Below are positions 1-7,228 of a stretch of 23,136 bases of DNA, in pieces (positions within the stretch are counted from its first letter, which is position 1; each line of letters opens with the position of its first letter). This DNA is from an uncultured Brachyspira sp. GTDB lineage: Bacteria > Spirochaetota > Brachyspiria > Brachyspirales > Brachyspiraceae. The position numbers were made by a program, and so were the translations under genes. The stretch is from positions 1 to 23,136 of the forward strand of contig NZ_CAKVGN010000048.1 in assembly GCF_934747485.1 (NCBI RefSeq), written 5' to 3'. Under the pieces are notes generated by a model. That model saw only the letters and a program-made list of their open reading frames with translations. It made no database searches and was not told the origin of the DNA.

Positions 1-90
1 TTAAAATATGAGTATATGCGTTCAAGACAATTATATGCCTATAGAAGCATGGAAAGTAAATTAGGTGTTGAGGTTACATTGTTTTTTTAA
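1..90 (+). CDS. 3' end of an upstream gene, probably an outer-membrane or secreted protein
   Basis: The first 29 codons of the window are open in frame 1 and stop at TAA 88-90. The visible tail ends ...GVEVTLFF. A short alternating hydrophobic strand with a terminal Phe is typical of the last beta-strand of an outer-membrane barrel, but 29 residues are too few to name a family. The next gene begins 77 bp downstream behind its own promoter, so the two are probably separate transcription units. The reading frame is clear; the function is a guess. Confidence 0.5.
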   Translation, partial: LKYEYMRSRQLYAYRSMESKLGVEVTLFF

Positions 91-109
91 GATGTCTTAA
101 TATCTTAAA

Positions 110-137
110 TTGACAATAAAATTTTTATATATATAAT
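110..137 (+). promoter_or_regulatory. sigma70-type promoter for the 168-1283 gene
   Basis: TTGACA at 110-115, a 16-nt spacer and TATAAT at 132-137 match both consensus hexamers. Transcription would start near 144, giving a 5' leader of about 24 nt before ATG 168. A weak AT inverted repeat (86-93 with 102-109) lies just upstream and may end transcription of the preceding gene. Confidence 0.6.
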
Positions 138-167
138 ATCACAATATTTTATTATTGGATTCTATTT

Positions 168-1283
168 ATGAAAAATATGAAAAAACTATTTACTTTCTCT
201 TGTTTTATTTTAGTAATAGCTTCTTCGATTTTAAACGCACAAACAGCATACACTAACGCAATAATGCCGAAACTTCCAAATGCATTTGATATGTTTATAG
301 GAAGAGAAGGAAATAATGAACTTCCTCAATATATAAAACCAGACTATTTTAGAGATGATTATAAAAGAACTTTACCAAATCCTAACGATACAAATTTAAG
401 TTTCTTTGAGAAATACCCATTAGAATTTCATTTAACAGCAACATTCTCTTATGCAATACTTACAAATACTTTTAATATGAGAGATACATTTGCTACTATT
501 GCTCAAACCTTCCATAATGATTATATACAATTTACAGGTTTTATCACAGCTTACGGATATTTTGACACACATAATCCAGATATAAACTATCCATATATAA
601 GAGGAAATGGAGGATTATATGACGGAGGCGTGCAAGCTATATTTGTTGATAGAATATTAGTTTCTGCCAGAGGAAGAGCAACTTTTGATATTAATACAAC
701 AACATTTATGCTTATGCCGCATTATTATGATACTACATTAAACCCTGCTAATATTGATACTCCTGATTATTATATACCTCAAGTATTGAATGGTCCTGGT
801 ATAAGAGTTGGTTTTATAGGTAATCATTATGAGATAGCATATTCTCAGGGGGATTTCAGACATAGTATACCAAAAGCATTATTATTAAGATTTAATATTC
901 CAAATATAGAAGTACGTTTTTTGTATGAACATGAAAACAGAAGAGAGCCTCAAAATTATCATATAACTTTATTTGAATCATTAGTTCAGGCTTCTGCTAC
1001 TTTCAGATTCCCGCTTATGAATGAAACTATTTGGCTTAATGCCATTGCTGAATATACTTGGAGAGAAAATGATGCTCATTATATAAGATTAGAACAAGGA
1101 TTTGAATGGTATATGCTTAATATTGCTTTGAGAGAAATGGTGCATATAAAAGATAGAGAGGCTAAGATATATTTAGAGTATGCTTTATTTGGTAAGTTTA
1201 AAGCCGGCCCTGCAGAGTTTAATGTTGGTTTTCAGGGTGCTACAGATGGAAGATACTATATTGCCGGAAATGTAAAACTATAG
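168..1283 (+). CDS. secreted envelope protein, probable outer-membrane beta-barrel, family unknown
   Basis: The 371-residue product starts with a Sec signal peptide (basic MKNMKK, hydrophobic core, likely cleavage after ...SILNA before QTAY). There is no lipobox Cys, so it should be released to the periplasm or outer membrane. The mature part is rich in aromatic residues and alternating polar/hydrophobic stretches (for example around residues 85-160 and 245-330) and lacks further long hydrophobic helices, which fits a beta-barrel. I do not recognise the family. An alternative start at the second Met (177) would still leave a signal peptide; 168 is kept because of its spacing from a weak TGGA. 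The PepSY-like gene follows 49 bp downstream with no obvious terminator, so the two may be co-transcribed. Confidence 0.75.
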   Translation: MKNMKKLFTFSCFILVIASSILNAQTAYTNAIMPKLPNAFDMFIGREGNNELPQYIKPDYFRDDYKRTLPNPNDTNLSFFEKYPLEFHLTATFSYAILTNTFNMRDTFATIAQTFHNDYIQFTGFITAYGYFDTHNPDINYPYIRGNGGLYDGGVQAIFVDRILVSARGRATFDINTTTFMLMPHYYDTTLNPANIDTPDYYIPQVLNGPGIRVGFIGNHYEIAYSQGDFRHSIPKALLLRFNIPNIEVRFLYEHENRREPQNYHITLFESLVQASATFRFPLMNETIWLNAIAEYTWRENDAHYIRLEQGFEWYMLNIALREMVHIKDREAKIYLEYALFGKFKAGPAEFNVGFQGATDGRYYIAGNVKL

Positions 1284-1332
1284 TAAATATTTTATTTGTA
1301 ATATATAATAGCCTTTTAAGGAGGTACTAACA

Positions 1333-1752
1333 ATGAAAAAAATAATATATATATCTGTTTTATTATCTTTTATAACAATATATGCATATGCAAGTTCAGT
1401 TGCAATCAGTGAAGTTCCAAAAAGTGCTATAATGTTTGCCGACAAATATTTTCCTGATTATTACTTATATAGAGCAACAGCTGTATCAGGAAAATATACC
1501 TTGATATTTAAAGGCGGTTTAAGAATATATGTAAATAATAACGGTGAATGGCATACTATAAGCGGCAGCGGAGATGAAATATCTATTGACTATATTGAAG
1601 ATGAAGTGAAAAATTCTATAAAAAAAGAATTCCCAGATGAGAAAGTAATATATATACAAAAAAGAACTAAAGATTACAAAATAGAGTTCAAAAGCAGAAG
1701 AAAAATTACTGTAGATTTTGAAGGCAATATTACAAAAGGCAAAAGAGATTAA
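1333..1752 (+). CDS. PepSY-like (DUF2874-type) periplasmic protein
   Basis: This is a 139-residue exported protein with a strong AAGGAGG ribosome-binding site 7 nt before ATG. Residues 1-20 are a signal peptide ending ...YAYA-SSV, without a lipobox. The rest shows the PepSY-like pattern: a helix beginning VPKSAIMFADKYFPDY, then a beta-sheet with FKGGLRIYVNNNGEW, then a second half-repeat (IKKEFPDEKVIYIQKR...YKIEF...ITVDFEGNI). Such proteins are small secreted domains thought to bind or inhibit partners; no catalytic residues are expected. It closely resembles the lipoprotein at 2962-3393. Its stop codon overlaps the convergent glycosyltransferase gene by 4 bp (TTAA read on both strands), leaving no room for a terminator between them. 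Confidence 0.75.
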   Translation: MKKIIYISVLLSFITIYAYASSVAISEVPKSAIMFADKYFPDYYLYRATAVSGKYTLIFKGGLRIYVNNNGEWHTISGSGDEISIDYIEDEVKNSIKKEFPDEKVIYIQKRTKDYKIEFKSRRKITVDFEGNITKGKRD

Positions 1753-2861
1753 ATATTATCTGCCAAGTATTTTACAATACTATCTCTAACATTTCTGCCG
1801 TAATAATCAAATTGAGCCTCTCTCATTTTTACAAGTTTTTCTCTGTTATTTTCGAGGAGTAAGTCTATTTTATTGAATATATCATCTGTAGATTTTGAAT
1901 CAAAGCCTATGCCGTTTTGCTGTATATAAATTGGATTTTCTTCTTCCTGACCGGGCAAAGCTCCCATAGATACTATTGGGATAATGCAATTAACAGCTTC
2001 TATAATGGCTGTAGGACCAGACCTTGTTATCAATATATCATTACTATGAAAAAGTTTTGCTATATCTTGAGTGTAGCCTATTATCTCTGGACTGTATGTT
2101 CTTGAGGAATAAAATTTAGTTAGTTTATTATATATATGCTTATTCCTTCCGCATATTATTGTAACTTCGCAATTATATCTGCTGTAAAGGTTTTTTATTA
2201 TATATAATAGCCTTTTGCTCTTTTCAGAATTATTGAGTATCAATATTTTTAATTTTCCATTAATATTTGTATTTTGAATAATTTCTTCTTTAGTTGCAAA
2301 AGGAGCATCAAAACCATTTCTTACAGGAAGCCCGAATGTTATAATTTTTTCCCTGTCTATGCCATTTTTTACCATATATTCTGTAGCTTCTTTAGATGGG
2401 CTTATAATTTTATCTGCTCTATTATCAAACCATATTCTTGTTATAGTAATTAAATCTGTAATAAGTATGAAAAACTTTACATCTAATTTCTTTTTTTCTA
2501 TTATATTTAATAAGCTTCCGCTAAAAAGAGGGTGAACATTTAAAATTAAATCTGGCTTGTATTGTTTATAAATCTTTAAAAAACTTCTTCTAATTGTTAT
2601 AGAATTATTTCTGTTAATAAAATCTTTATTTTTAAATGAAAACTTAAAAATCTTCTCCCAAAGTTTAGGGAAATATTTTACACATTGGTTATAAAGTCTC
2701 TCAGCGGCTAATAAATCAGGTCCTCCCAAAGTAAAGCCATTTATTACTTTTATTTCAATACTGTCTTTATATAATTTCTCAAAACCTTGAATAAGTGCTG
2801 TATGTACACTTTTATGACCATGACCTGTATATTCTGAAGATATTATAAGTATTTTTTTCAT
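1749..2861 (-). CDS. MGDG-synthase/UgtP-type glycosyltransferase (GT28), probable diacylglycerol glycosyltransferase
   Basis: The 370-residue protein has the two-domain GT-B layout of processive diacylglycerol glycosyltransferases. The N-terminal MGDG-synthase domain opens MKKILIISSEYTGHGHKS, with the GHGH acceptor-side motif at residues 13-16, and contains D-L-I-T-I-T...D-R-I-W-style segments followed by SPSKEATEYMVKNGI and ITFGLPVR, typical of the family. The C-terminal donor-binding half has ILITRSGPTAIIEAV and a PGQEEEN segment, the usual nucleotide-sugar site. The likely role is transfer of galactose or glucose from UDP-sugar to diacylglycerol at the inner face of the cytoplasmic membrane, making membrane glycolipids. 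The donor sugar cannot be told from sequence. There is no signal peptide. It is flanked on both sides by PepSY-like genes and has its own consensus promoter. Confidence 0.8.
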   Translation of the reverse strand: MKKILIISSEYTGHGHKSVHTALIQGFEKLYKDSIEIKVINGFTLGGPDLLAAERLYNQCVKYFPKLWEKIFKFSFKNKDFINRNNSITIRRSFLKIYKQYKPDLILNVHPLFSGSLLNIIEKKKLDVKFFILITDLITITRIWFDNRADKIISPSKEATEYMVKNGIDREKIITFGLPVRNGFDAPFATKEEIIQNTNINGKLKILILNNSEKSKRLLYIIKNLYSRYNCEVTIICGRNKHIYNKLTKFYSSRTYSPEIIGYTQDIAKLFHSNDILITRSGPTAIIEAVNCIIPIVSMGALPGQEEENPIYIQQNGIGFDSKSTDDIFNKIDLLLENNREKLVKMREAQFDYYGRNVRDSIVKYLADNI

Positions 2862-2902
2862 TTTTTTACCTTTTTAATAACTATTAAGATATCATTAATA
2901 AT

Positions 2903-2930
2903 ATTATAATAAAATGAAATCTTTTGTCAA
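2903..2930 (-). promoter_or_regulatory. sigma70-type promoter for the glycosyltransferase gene
   Basis: On the minus strand TTGACA (2930-2925), a 16-nt spacer and TATAAT (2908-2903) match consensus at every position. Transcription should start near 2896, about 35 nt before the ATG at 2861. The gene is therefore probably not dependent on the upstream minus-strand genes. Confidence 0.6.
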
Positions 2931-2961
2931 TCTTAATTCATTAATTGATTTTAAAACATTT

Positions 2962-3393
2962 TTATTTTATATTTCCTTCATTGTCAAAAGACACTATTAT
3001 GGCATCGTCAACTTTAAATTGATAGCCTTTGGATTTTTTATATATTGAATTTATTTTACTATATTTTGATTTTAATATATTAATAATATTTGATGGTATG
3101 AATTTGCCGGCAGTTTCAAATGATATAGTATTTCTATTTCCTATAATATTAATCCATTCACCTTTAAAATTAAATTGAATAGAACTTCCGCCTTTGAATG
3201 TTACTATATAATGACGGCTTACTAAAGTATTATGAACAGTATAGTCTTTAAAATTATTTTCTATAAATTCTTTAGAAATATCTGGCAGATTTTCGTAAGG
3301 TATAGAGCTAAAATGGCTGTCATCATAAAAAAATATATACCCACAGCTAAAAAAACTTAAAAATAGTAAAAACAAATAAAGCTTTTTCATCAT
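2962..3393 (-). CDS. PepSY-like lipoprotein, paralog of the 1333-1752 protein
   Basis: This 143-residue protein begins with a lipoprotein signal (MMKKLYLFLLFLSFFSC, candidate lipidated Cys 17), so it should be anchored to a membrane on the periplasmic side. The mature part repeats the PepSY-like architecture seen at 1333-1752: a helix ENLPDISKEFIENNFKDY, then YIVTFKGGSSIQFNFKGEW, then a second half ending ...AIIVSFDNEGNIK. The FKGG...GEW block and the terminal D-x-E-G-N-I align directly with that protein. Two consecutive ATG codons are possible starts; neither has a strong Shine-Dalgarno sequence. Function is unknown beyond a likely protein-binding role. Confidence 0.7.
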   Translation of the reverse strand: MMKKLYLFLLFLSFFSCGYIFFYDDSHFSSIPYENLPDISKEFIENNFKDYTVHNTLVSRHYIVTFKGGSSIQFNFKGEWINIIGNRNTISFETAGKFIPSNIINILKSKYSKINSIYKKSKGYQFKVDDAIIVSFDNEGNIK

Positions 3394-3446
3394 TAATTTT
3401 CTTTATAATTAATTATATAACTAATTATAATATAATAAAATATTTG

Positions 3447-3941
3447 TTATATTGTATTTGCTTTTTTCCAAATATTATTAAGTTTATCTTGCAAAATGAG
3501 CGAAGAGGCATTTACTATATATATAAGGCTAAAAGGTATGATTCTTAAAATAGTAGCAATTTTCTCAATATCATCATCTACATATTCAACAGTAAATACC
3601 AAAATAATAGCACTAAATATTATATTAAAAAAGAAAGCAAGAAAAACAATAATATCTATTAAAACAAGTATAACTGTTTTATCTTCAGTATTGTCCATAC
3701 CAAATTTCTGAGGTATTTCTTTGTATACTATTTTGCCATATTTGTAGTACCAATATTTAAAATAAAGCCCGCAAGTAAAAATACCTAATAATACTTCAAG
3801 AAAAGGGTTAATATCAATTCTTTCTGTACAGTCTTTTATTTCTTTTGATGTTTTGTATATCCAATAATAATAAAATAATCCGCAGCTAGCTACATTAAGC
3901 ATTAAAAGCAGCGGTATTTGCAAAACCTGTCCTTTTTTCAT
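3447..3941 (-). CDS. DUF4234-type integral membrane protein
   Basis: The 164-residue protein has about four hydrophobic helices. The first two carry the tandem pattern characteristic of DUF4234: a P-L-L-L-x-L-N-V-x-S-C-G-L-F-Y-Y-Y-W-I-Y-K segment at residues 10-30 and a second P-F-L-E-V-L-L-G-I-F-T-C-G-L-Y-F-K-Y-W-Y-Y-K segment at about 46-68, both ending in Trp/Tyr then Lys. No enzymatic motif is visible and the family's role is not established. The gene starts 23 bp after the aspartate kinase stop codon on the same strand with only a weak ribosome-binding site, so it is probably read from the kinase transcript. Confidence 0.7.
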   Translation of the reverse strand: MKKGQVLQIPLLLMLNVASCGLFYYYWIYKTSKEIKDCTERIDINPFLEVLLGIFTCGLYFKYWYYKYGKIVYKEIPQKFGMDNTEDKTVILVLIDIIVFLAFFFNIIFSAIILVFTVEYVDDDIEKIATILRIIPFSLIYIVNASSLILQDKLNNIWKKANTI

Positions 3942-3964
3942 AATTAAATCTATAAACTTTATAA

Positions 3965-5317
3965 TTATTCATTAAAAAAAGCTTTGTATAAAGCATTAAC
4001 AGCCTTATTTAAATCTTTTTCTTTTACACCTATCATAATACTAGCTTCACTAATACTTTGGTTAAGCATTTCAATATTAACTTTAGCCTTCTCAATAGCA
4101 TTCATAGCTTTAGCAGAAATACCAACAACCTCCTGCATTCCTTCTCCAACAAGCATTACCAAAGCTAATTCATTATTAAAGAAAACATTATCCACATTAA
4201 GTTCATCACGCACCCTCTCATAAATGCGTTTTTCTTTATCTGCTGTTAAAGTAGAACCTCTCACTATTACAGATATATTATCTATTCCAGAAGGAGCGTG
4301 CTGATATGGTATGCCTTCATCTTCTATTATCTCTAATAATTTTCTTCCAAATCCAACTTCTCTATTCATAAGATATTTGCTGACATATAGGCAAGAAAAA
4401 TCAGATTCGCCGGAAATACCAACAACCGGATTTTTTAATTTATCTCTTTTAGCAACTATTTTAGTGCCTTTTGAAGCTGTGTTATTAGTATTTAGTATAT
4501 GAACAGGTATGTTAGCTTCATAAGCAGGCTGAAGTGCCTCTGCATGAAGAACATTAAAACCGCCGTAACTAAGTTCACGCATCTCTCTATATGTAAACTC
4601 ATCTATAAGCTTAGGGTTATCCACTATGCTAGGAGAAGCAGCCAAAACACCATCTACATCAGTAAAGTTTTCATACACTTCAGCATCTACCGCCTTAGCA
4701 AGTATAGAGCCTGTAATATCGCTTCCGCCCCTTGGGAAAGTTACAACATCTCCTTTCTGCGTATATCCAAAAAATCCGGGGAAAACCACTATAGCACTTT
4801 CGTCTTTTAATTTAGCGAGATTCTTGTAAGAAATATCAAGCACAGCGGCATTTCCAAATTCTTCGGATAATAATAATCCGGCATCTTTTGGATTAACATA
4901 TTTTGCTTCTACTCCCAAACTATTAATGTATGAAGCTACCACTTTAGCATTAATATCTTCTCCAAGTGCTTTAACCCCATCTGTAAACTTTGTAGAAATA
5001 CTTCTGTCTTCTGATATTCTTTTTTTTATGTCGCTGTCAATCTCTTCTAAAAGTGAATGTGATAAGCCTAAATCATCTATTATATTTTTAAATCTTTCTA
5101 ATATTATTTTTAATTCATGATTTCCGTCTTTTCCAGCGAGTATAGCATCGGCAAGTGCTATAAGTAAATCTGTAACTTTGGTATCTTCTTTTACTCTTTT
5201 ACCCGGTGCAGAAACTACAATTATTTTTCTATCTTTATCAGATAAAATTATATCTACAACTTTTTTTATTTGTACAGCATTAGCAAGCGAAGAGCCTCCG
5301 AATTTTGCAACTTTCAT
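3965..5317 (-). CDS. lysC: aspartate kinase (aspartokinase), monofunctional
   Basis: The protein phosphorylates L-aspartate with ATP, the first step toward lysine/diaminopimelate, threonine and methionine. I chose ATG 5317 (450 residues, MKVAKFGGSS) over the ATG four codons upstream at 5329 because GGAG lies 7 nt before it, whereas the upstream ATG has no suitable site. KFGGSS (residues 5-10) is the kinase signature, PRGGSDITGSILA is the aspartate/ATP-site motif in the second half of the catalytic domain, and the last roughly 150 residues form paired ACT regulatory domains (...VVGISGESDFSCLYVS..., ...LALVMLVGEGMQEVVGISAKAMNAIEKAKVNIEMLNQSISEASI). Allosteric feedback by an end-product amino acid is expected for the family. 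The symbol is by function only; the isoenzyme class is not resolved. DUF4234 follows at 23 bp. Confidence 0.9.
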   Translation of the reverse strand: MKVAKFGGSSLANAVQIKKVVDIILSDKDRKIIVVSAPGKRVKEDTKVTDLLIALADAILAGKDGNHELKIILERFKNIIDDLGLSHSLLEEIDSDIKKRISEDRSISTKFTDGVKALGEDINAKVVASYINSLGVEAKYVNPKDAGLLLSEEFGNAAVLDISYKNLAKLKDESAIVVFPGFFGYTQKGDVVTFPRGGSDITGSILAKAVDAEVYENFTDVDGVLAASPSIVDNPKLIDEFTYREMRELSYGGFNVLHAEALQPAYEANIPVHILNTNNTASKGTKIVAKRDKLKNPVVGISGESDFSCLYVSKYLMNREVGFGRKLLEIIEDEGIPYQHAPSGIDNISVIVRGSTLTADKEKRIYERVRDELNVDNVFFNNELALVMLVGEGMQEVVGISAKAMNAIEKAKVNIEMLNQSISEASIMIGVKEKDLNKAVNALYKAFFNE

Positions 5318-5353
5318 AATATACTCCATAAAAATACAAAAAAAATCCTATTA

Positions 5354-5382
5354 ATAATAACATAAATATATTTTTTATTCAA
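5354..5382 (-). promoter_or_regulatory. probable promoter for aspartate kinase, beside the IS481 insertion
   Basis: On the minus strand TTGAAT (5382-5377), a 17-nt spacer and TATTAT (5359-5354) form a plausible sigma70 promoter about 37 nt ahead of ATG 5317. The IS481 element begins at 5402, only 20 bp upstream of the -35 box, so the core promoter survived the insertion but any upstream operator was separated from it. Confidence 0.45.
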
Positions 5383-5386
5383 TTAT

Positions 5387-5401
5387 CGAATTATAAAATT
5401 A
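5387..5401. repeat. left target-site duplication of the IS481 element (15 bp)
   Basis: CGAATTATAAAATTA at 5387-5401 is repeated exactly at 6439-6453, immediately outside both ends of the element. IS481-family duplications are known to range up to about this length. Confidence 0.85.
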
Positions 5402-5447
5402 TGTTAAGGAGTGTGAGATATTGGACATTTTTTAATACAAAAAAAGC

Positions 5448-5497
5448 AGTATCCTTGTTATAATATTTTTGATATAGAAAACAAATAAAAGGATACT
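5448..5497 (+). promoter_or_regulatory. inverted repeat covering the IS481 transposase ribosome-binding site, with an internal -10 box
   Basis: AGTATCCTT at 5448-5456 is perfectly complementary to AAGGATACT at 5489-5497, which contains the transposase Shine-Dalgarno (AAGGA, ATG at 5501). TATAAT at 5459-5464 lies in the 32-nt loop, with no good -35 box at the usual distance. A transcript starting near 5471 would lack the left arm and be translatable; one entering from outside the element would hide the ribosome-binding site. Confidence 0.5.
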
Positions 5498-5500
5498 ACT

Positions 5501-6436
5501 ATGAAAAAAGATTATAGCACAGAATTTAAATTATTTATAGTGCAGGAAGCATTAGAAACTAAAAATATTAAAAGATTTTTAAAGATAGAAAAAATAAATA
5601 AATCTACTTTTTATACTTGGCTTAAGAAATATAAAGACACTGGAACTGTCGCTAATTTTAGCACTAGACCGAAAACTTCTCCAAACATATTTAATAATCA
5701 AAAAGCTATTAATTTAATTATTGAACTTTATACTAAAGAATATAGAGGTAAGCATTACATTAAAGCATATTTAAATCGTAAAGGAATTAAGATAGGTGTT
5801 ACAGCTATAGAGAATGTACTAAAAAGAAATAATCTTTGGAGATATAAAACAAAAAAGAAGAAGAAGCGATATGATAAACGAAAATTTGTCTCTAAAATAC
5901 AAAAAGAAGGCAAAATAGTTCAAATAGACACTAAATATATCAAATTAGGCAGAAAAACAGTCTATCAGTTCACTGCTGTCGATTTAGCTACTCGCTATAG
6001 TTGGAGGCAAATCTATGAGGATAAAACACCTTATAGTGCTTTATCTTTCTTAAAATATGTCTTAAAAACTTCACCTTTTAGGATACAAACTATACAAACG
6101 GACAATGGTAGAGAATATACTTATCGCTGTATTAATACTCCTAAAATCAATATTTTTGATGAATATTGTCTTAAAAATAAATTAGAACGAAGATATATTC
6201 CTATAGCAACACCGAGATACAATGGTGTAGTAGAAAGAGTACACGGCATAGATGAAAAAGAATTCTATTCACGATTAAATAAAAATATAACTACAGAATT
6301 ATTAAGAGAAAAATTAAAAGAATATACACATTTTTATAACAATCAAAGATTGATTTCTTCGTTAGGTTATATTACAATCAAAGAAAGAATCAAAAATATT
6401 ATAGCAAGTAAAAGTACAATATCTATGGCTCCATGA
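5501..6436 (+). CDS. IS481-family DDE transposase
   Basis: The 311-residue protein catalyses cut-out and strand transfer of the surrounding element. Residues 1-60 form a helix-turn-helix DNA-binding region (TEFKLFIVQEALETK...KSTFYTWLKKYKDTGTVANFSTRPK), followed by a second helical region and an rve-type integrase core. Probable catalytic acidic residues are D143 in IVQIDTKYI, D201 in IQTDNGREY and E245 in NGVVERVHGIDEKEF; the RYIPIATPRYNGVVER block is typical of IS481/IS3 relatives. The ribosome-binding site AAGGA sits 8 nt before ATG. The last codons (...SMAP) run into the right inverted repeat. The reading frame is intact, so it is probably active. Confidence 0.92.
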   Translation: MKKDYSTEFKLFIVQEALETKNIKRFLKIEKINKSTFYTWLKKYKDTGTVANFSTRPKTSPNIFNNQKAINLIIELYTKEYRGKHYIKAYLNRKGIKIGVTAIENVLKRNNLWRYKTKKKKKRYDKRKFVSKIQKEGKIVQIDTKYIKLGRKTVYQFTAVDLATRYSWRQIYEDKTPYSALSFLKYVLKTSPFRIQTIQTDNGREYTYRCINTPKINIFDEYCLKNKLERRYIPIATPRYNGVVERVHGIDEKEFYSRLNKNITTELLREKLKEYTHFYNNQRLISSLGYITIKERIKNIIASKSTISMAP

Positions 6437-6438
6437 CA

Positions 6439-6453
6439 CGAATTATAAAATTA
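6439..6453. repeat. right target-site duplication of the IS481 element (15 bp)
   Basis: This is an exact copy of 5387-5401. The 142 bp between here and the terminator at 6596 hold no gene; the only structure I see is a pair of imperfect TTTTTTGAAA...TAGTTAT direct repeats beginning at 6489 and 6509. Confidence 0.85.
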
Positions 6454-6595
6454 ATTAAAATAGTAAATTTTATATTAAAAAACTCTTATTTTTTGAAATT
6501 TAGTTATGTTTTTTGAAAAAATAGTTATATAAAGTGATATAGAAGCACTATAAAAATAATTGCTAATAATATTTATAAAGTTAATTATAATAAAT

Positions 6596-6628
6596 AAAAG
6601 CCCTGTGATAAACATCAACAGAGCTTTT
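6596..6628 (-). terminator. rho-independent terminator of the oxidoreductase operon
   Basis: Arms 6596-6605 and 6619-6628 pair over 10 bp with one G-U, continued by an inner TGAT/ATCA stem after a one-base bulge, with a GTTT loop. On the minus strand the hairpin is followed by a TTTTATTTATT tail; on the plus strand by six T. It lies 27 bp past the gamma-subunit stop and could also stop transcription coming from the IS481 side. Confidence 0.8.
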
Positions 6629-6654
6629 TTAATATTTATATAATTTTTTAAATT

Positions 6655-7209
6655 TTAAGAAACCAAACTTTTAACAGCATCGCGTCCAGCATTCAAAGCC
6701 TTTTCATTTCCCGGCAAGAACTCTTTTTTTCTCTCACCAAATACTTTTAGGAAAGCCTGCTGAATACTGTCAAAAGAAACAATATTTTGAAGCGTAAGCA
6801 AAGCACCAAGCATAACCATATTAGCAGCCTTAGGGTTTCCAATATCACCTGCTATCTTGTTAGCTTCCACATAAGCAACACGAACATCATCTCTTGAAGC
6901 TTTTTTTTCTATTAGAGAAGAGTTAATAAGAAGAACGCCATTAGGAAGAACATCTTTTTCAAATTTAGTTAAAGAAGGAAGGTTCATTATAACAGCAGCA
7001 GTAGCATCATGCGAAACAATAGGAGAGCCAACGAGTTCATCGCTTACAACAACAGAGCAATTAGCAGTACCTCCACGCATTTCAGGACCATAAGAAGGAC
7101 ACCAAGTAACATGCTTATTTTCTATCATACCCGCATAAGCAATCATCTGCCCCATAGACATAACGCCCTGTCCGCCAAAACCAGCAAAAATTAATCTTTC
7201 TGTACTCAT
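6655..7209 (-). CDS. 2-oxoacid:ferredoxin oxidoreductase gamma subunit
   Basis: This 184-residue subunit has the pyruvate/ketoisovalerate oxidoreductase catalytic domain of the KorC/VorA/PorG type: LIFAGFGGQGVMSMGQMIAYAG at residues 6-27, with the GFGGQG loop at 10-15, then PSYGPEMRGGTANC and a following SDELVGSPIV. In the holoenzyme it helps form the CoA and cofactor site together with alpha and beta. It is the last gene of the operon, 19 bp after the beta gene, and is followed by a strong terminator. Its length matches free-standing gamma subunits. Substrate preference (2-oxoglutarate or branched-chain 2-oxoacid) cannot be read from this chain. Confidence 0.88.
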   Translation of the reverse strand: MSTERLIFAGFGGQGVMSMGQMIAYAGMIENKHVTWCPSYGPEMRGGTANCSVVVSDELVGSPIVSHDATAAVIMNLPSLTKFEKDVLPNGVLLINSSLIEKKASRDDVRVAYVEANKIAGDIGNPKAANMVMLGALLTLQNIVSFDSIQQAFLKVFGERKKEFLPGNEKALNAGRDAVKSLVS

Positions 7210-7228
7210 ATATGCTTGCCCTCCTTAA

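Larger units (their letters stand above)
5402..6438 (+). mobile_element. intact IS481-family insertion sequence, 1037 bp
   Basis: The element is bounded by imperfect terminal inverted repeats. The left end starts TGTTAAGGAGTGTGAGATAT at 5402. The right end, read on the minus strand from 6438, starts TGTCATGGAGCCATAGATAT. The two share TGT, GGAG and AGATATTG. It carries one transposase gene whose stop codon lies inside the right repeat, and it is flanked by exact 15-bp direct repeats. Size, single open reading frame, TGT...ACA ends and long target duplication all fit IS481. The intact duplication and open transposase suggest a recent insertion between the aspartate kinase promoter and the oxidoreductase operon terminator. 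Confidence 0.9.

Noticed and set aside
1300..2215. Shared word TATATAATAGCCTTTT at about 1301 and 2200 as a repeat element
   Set aside because: Only about 16 bp of AT-rich sequence, one copy inside a coding region and the other intergenic; probably coincidence.
3403..3430. AT-only inverted repeat (TTATAATTA...TAATTATAA) as a terminator
   Set aside because: It has no G-C pairs and no T-run in either direction; in this AT-rich DNA such repeats occur by chance.
4499..5120. Several plus-strand ORFs across the aspartate kinase gene
   Set aside because: They are antisense shadows of a clearly conserved kinase, with no ribosome-binding sites or recognisable domains.
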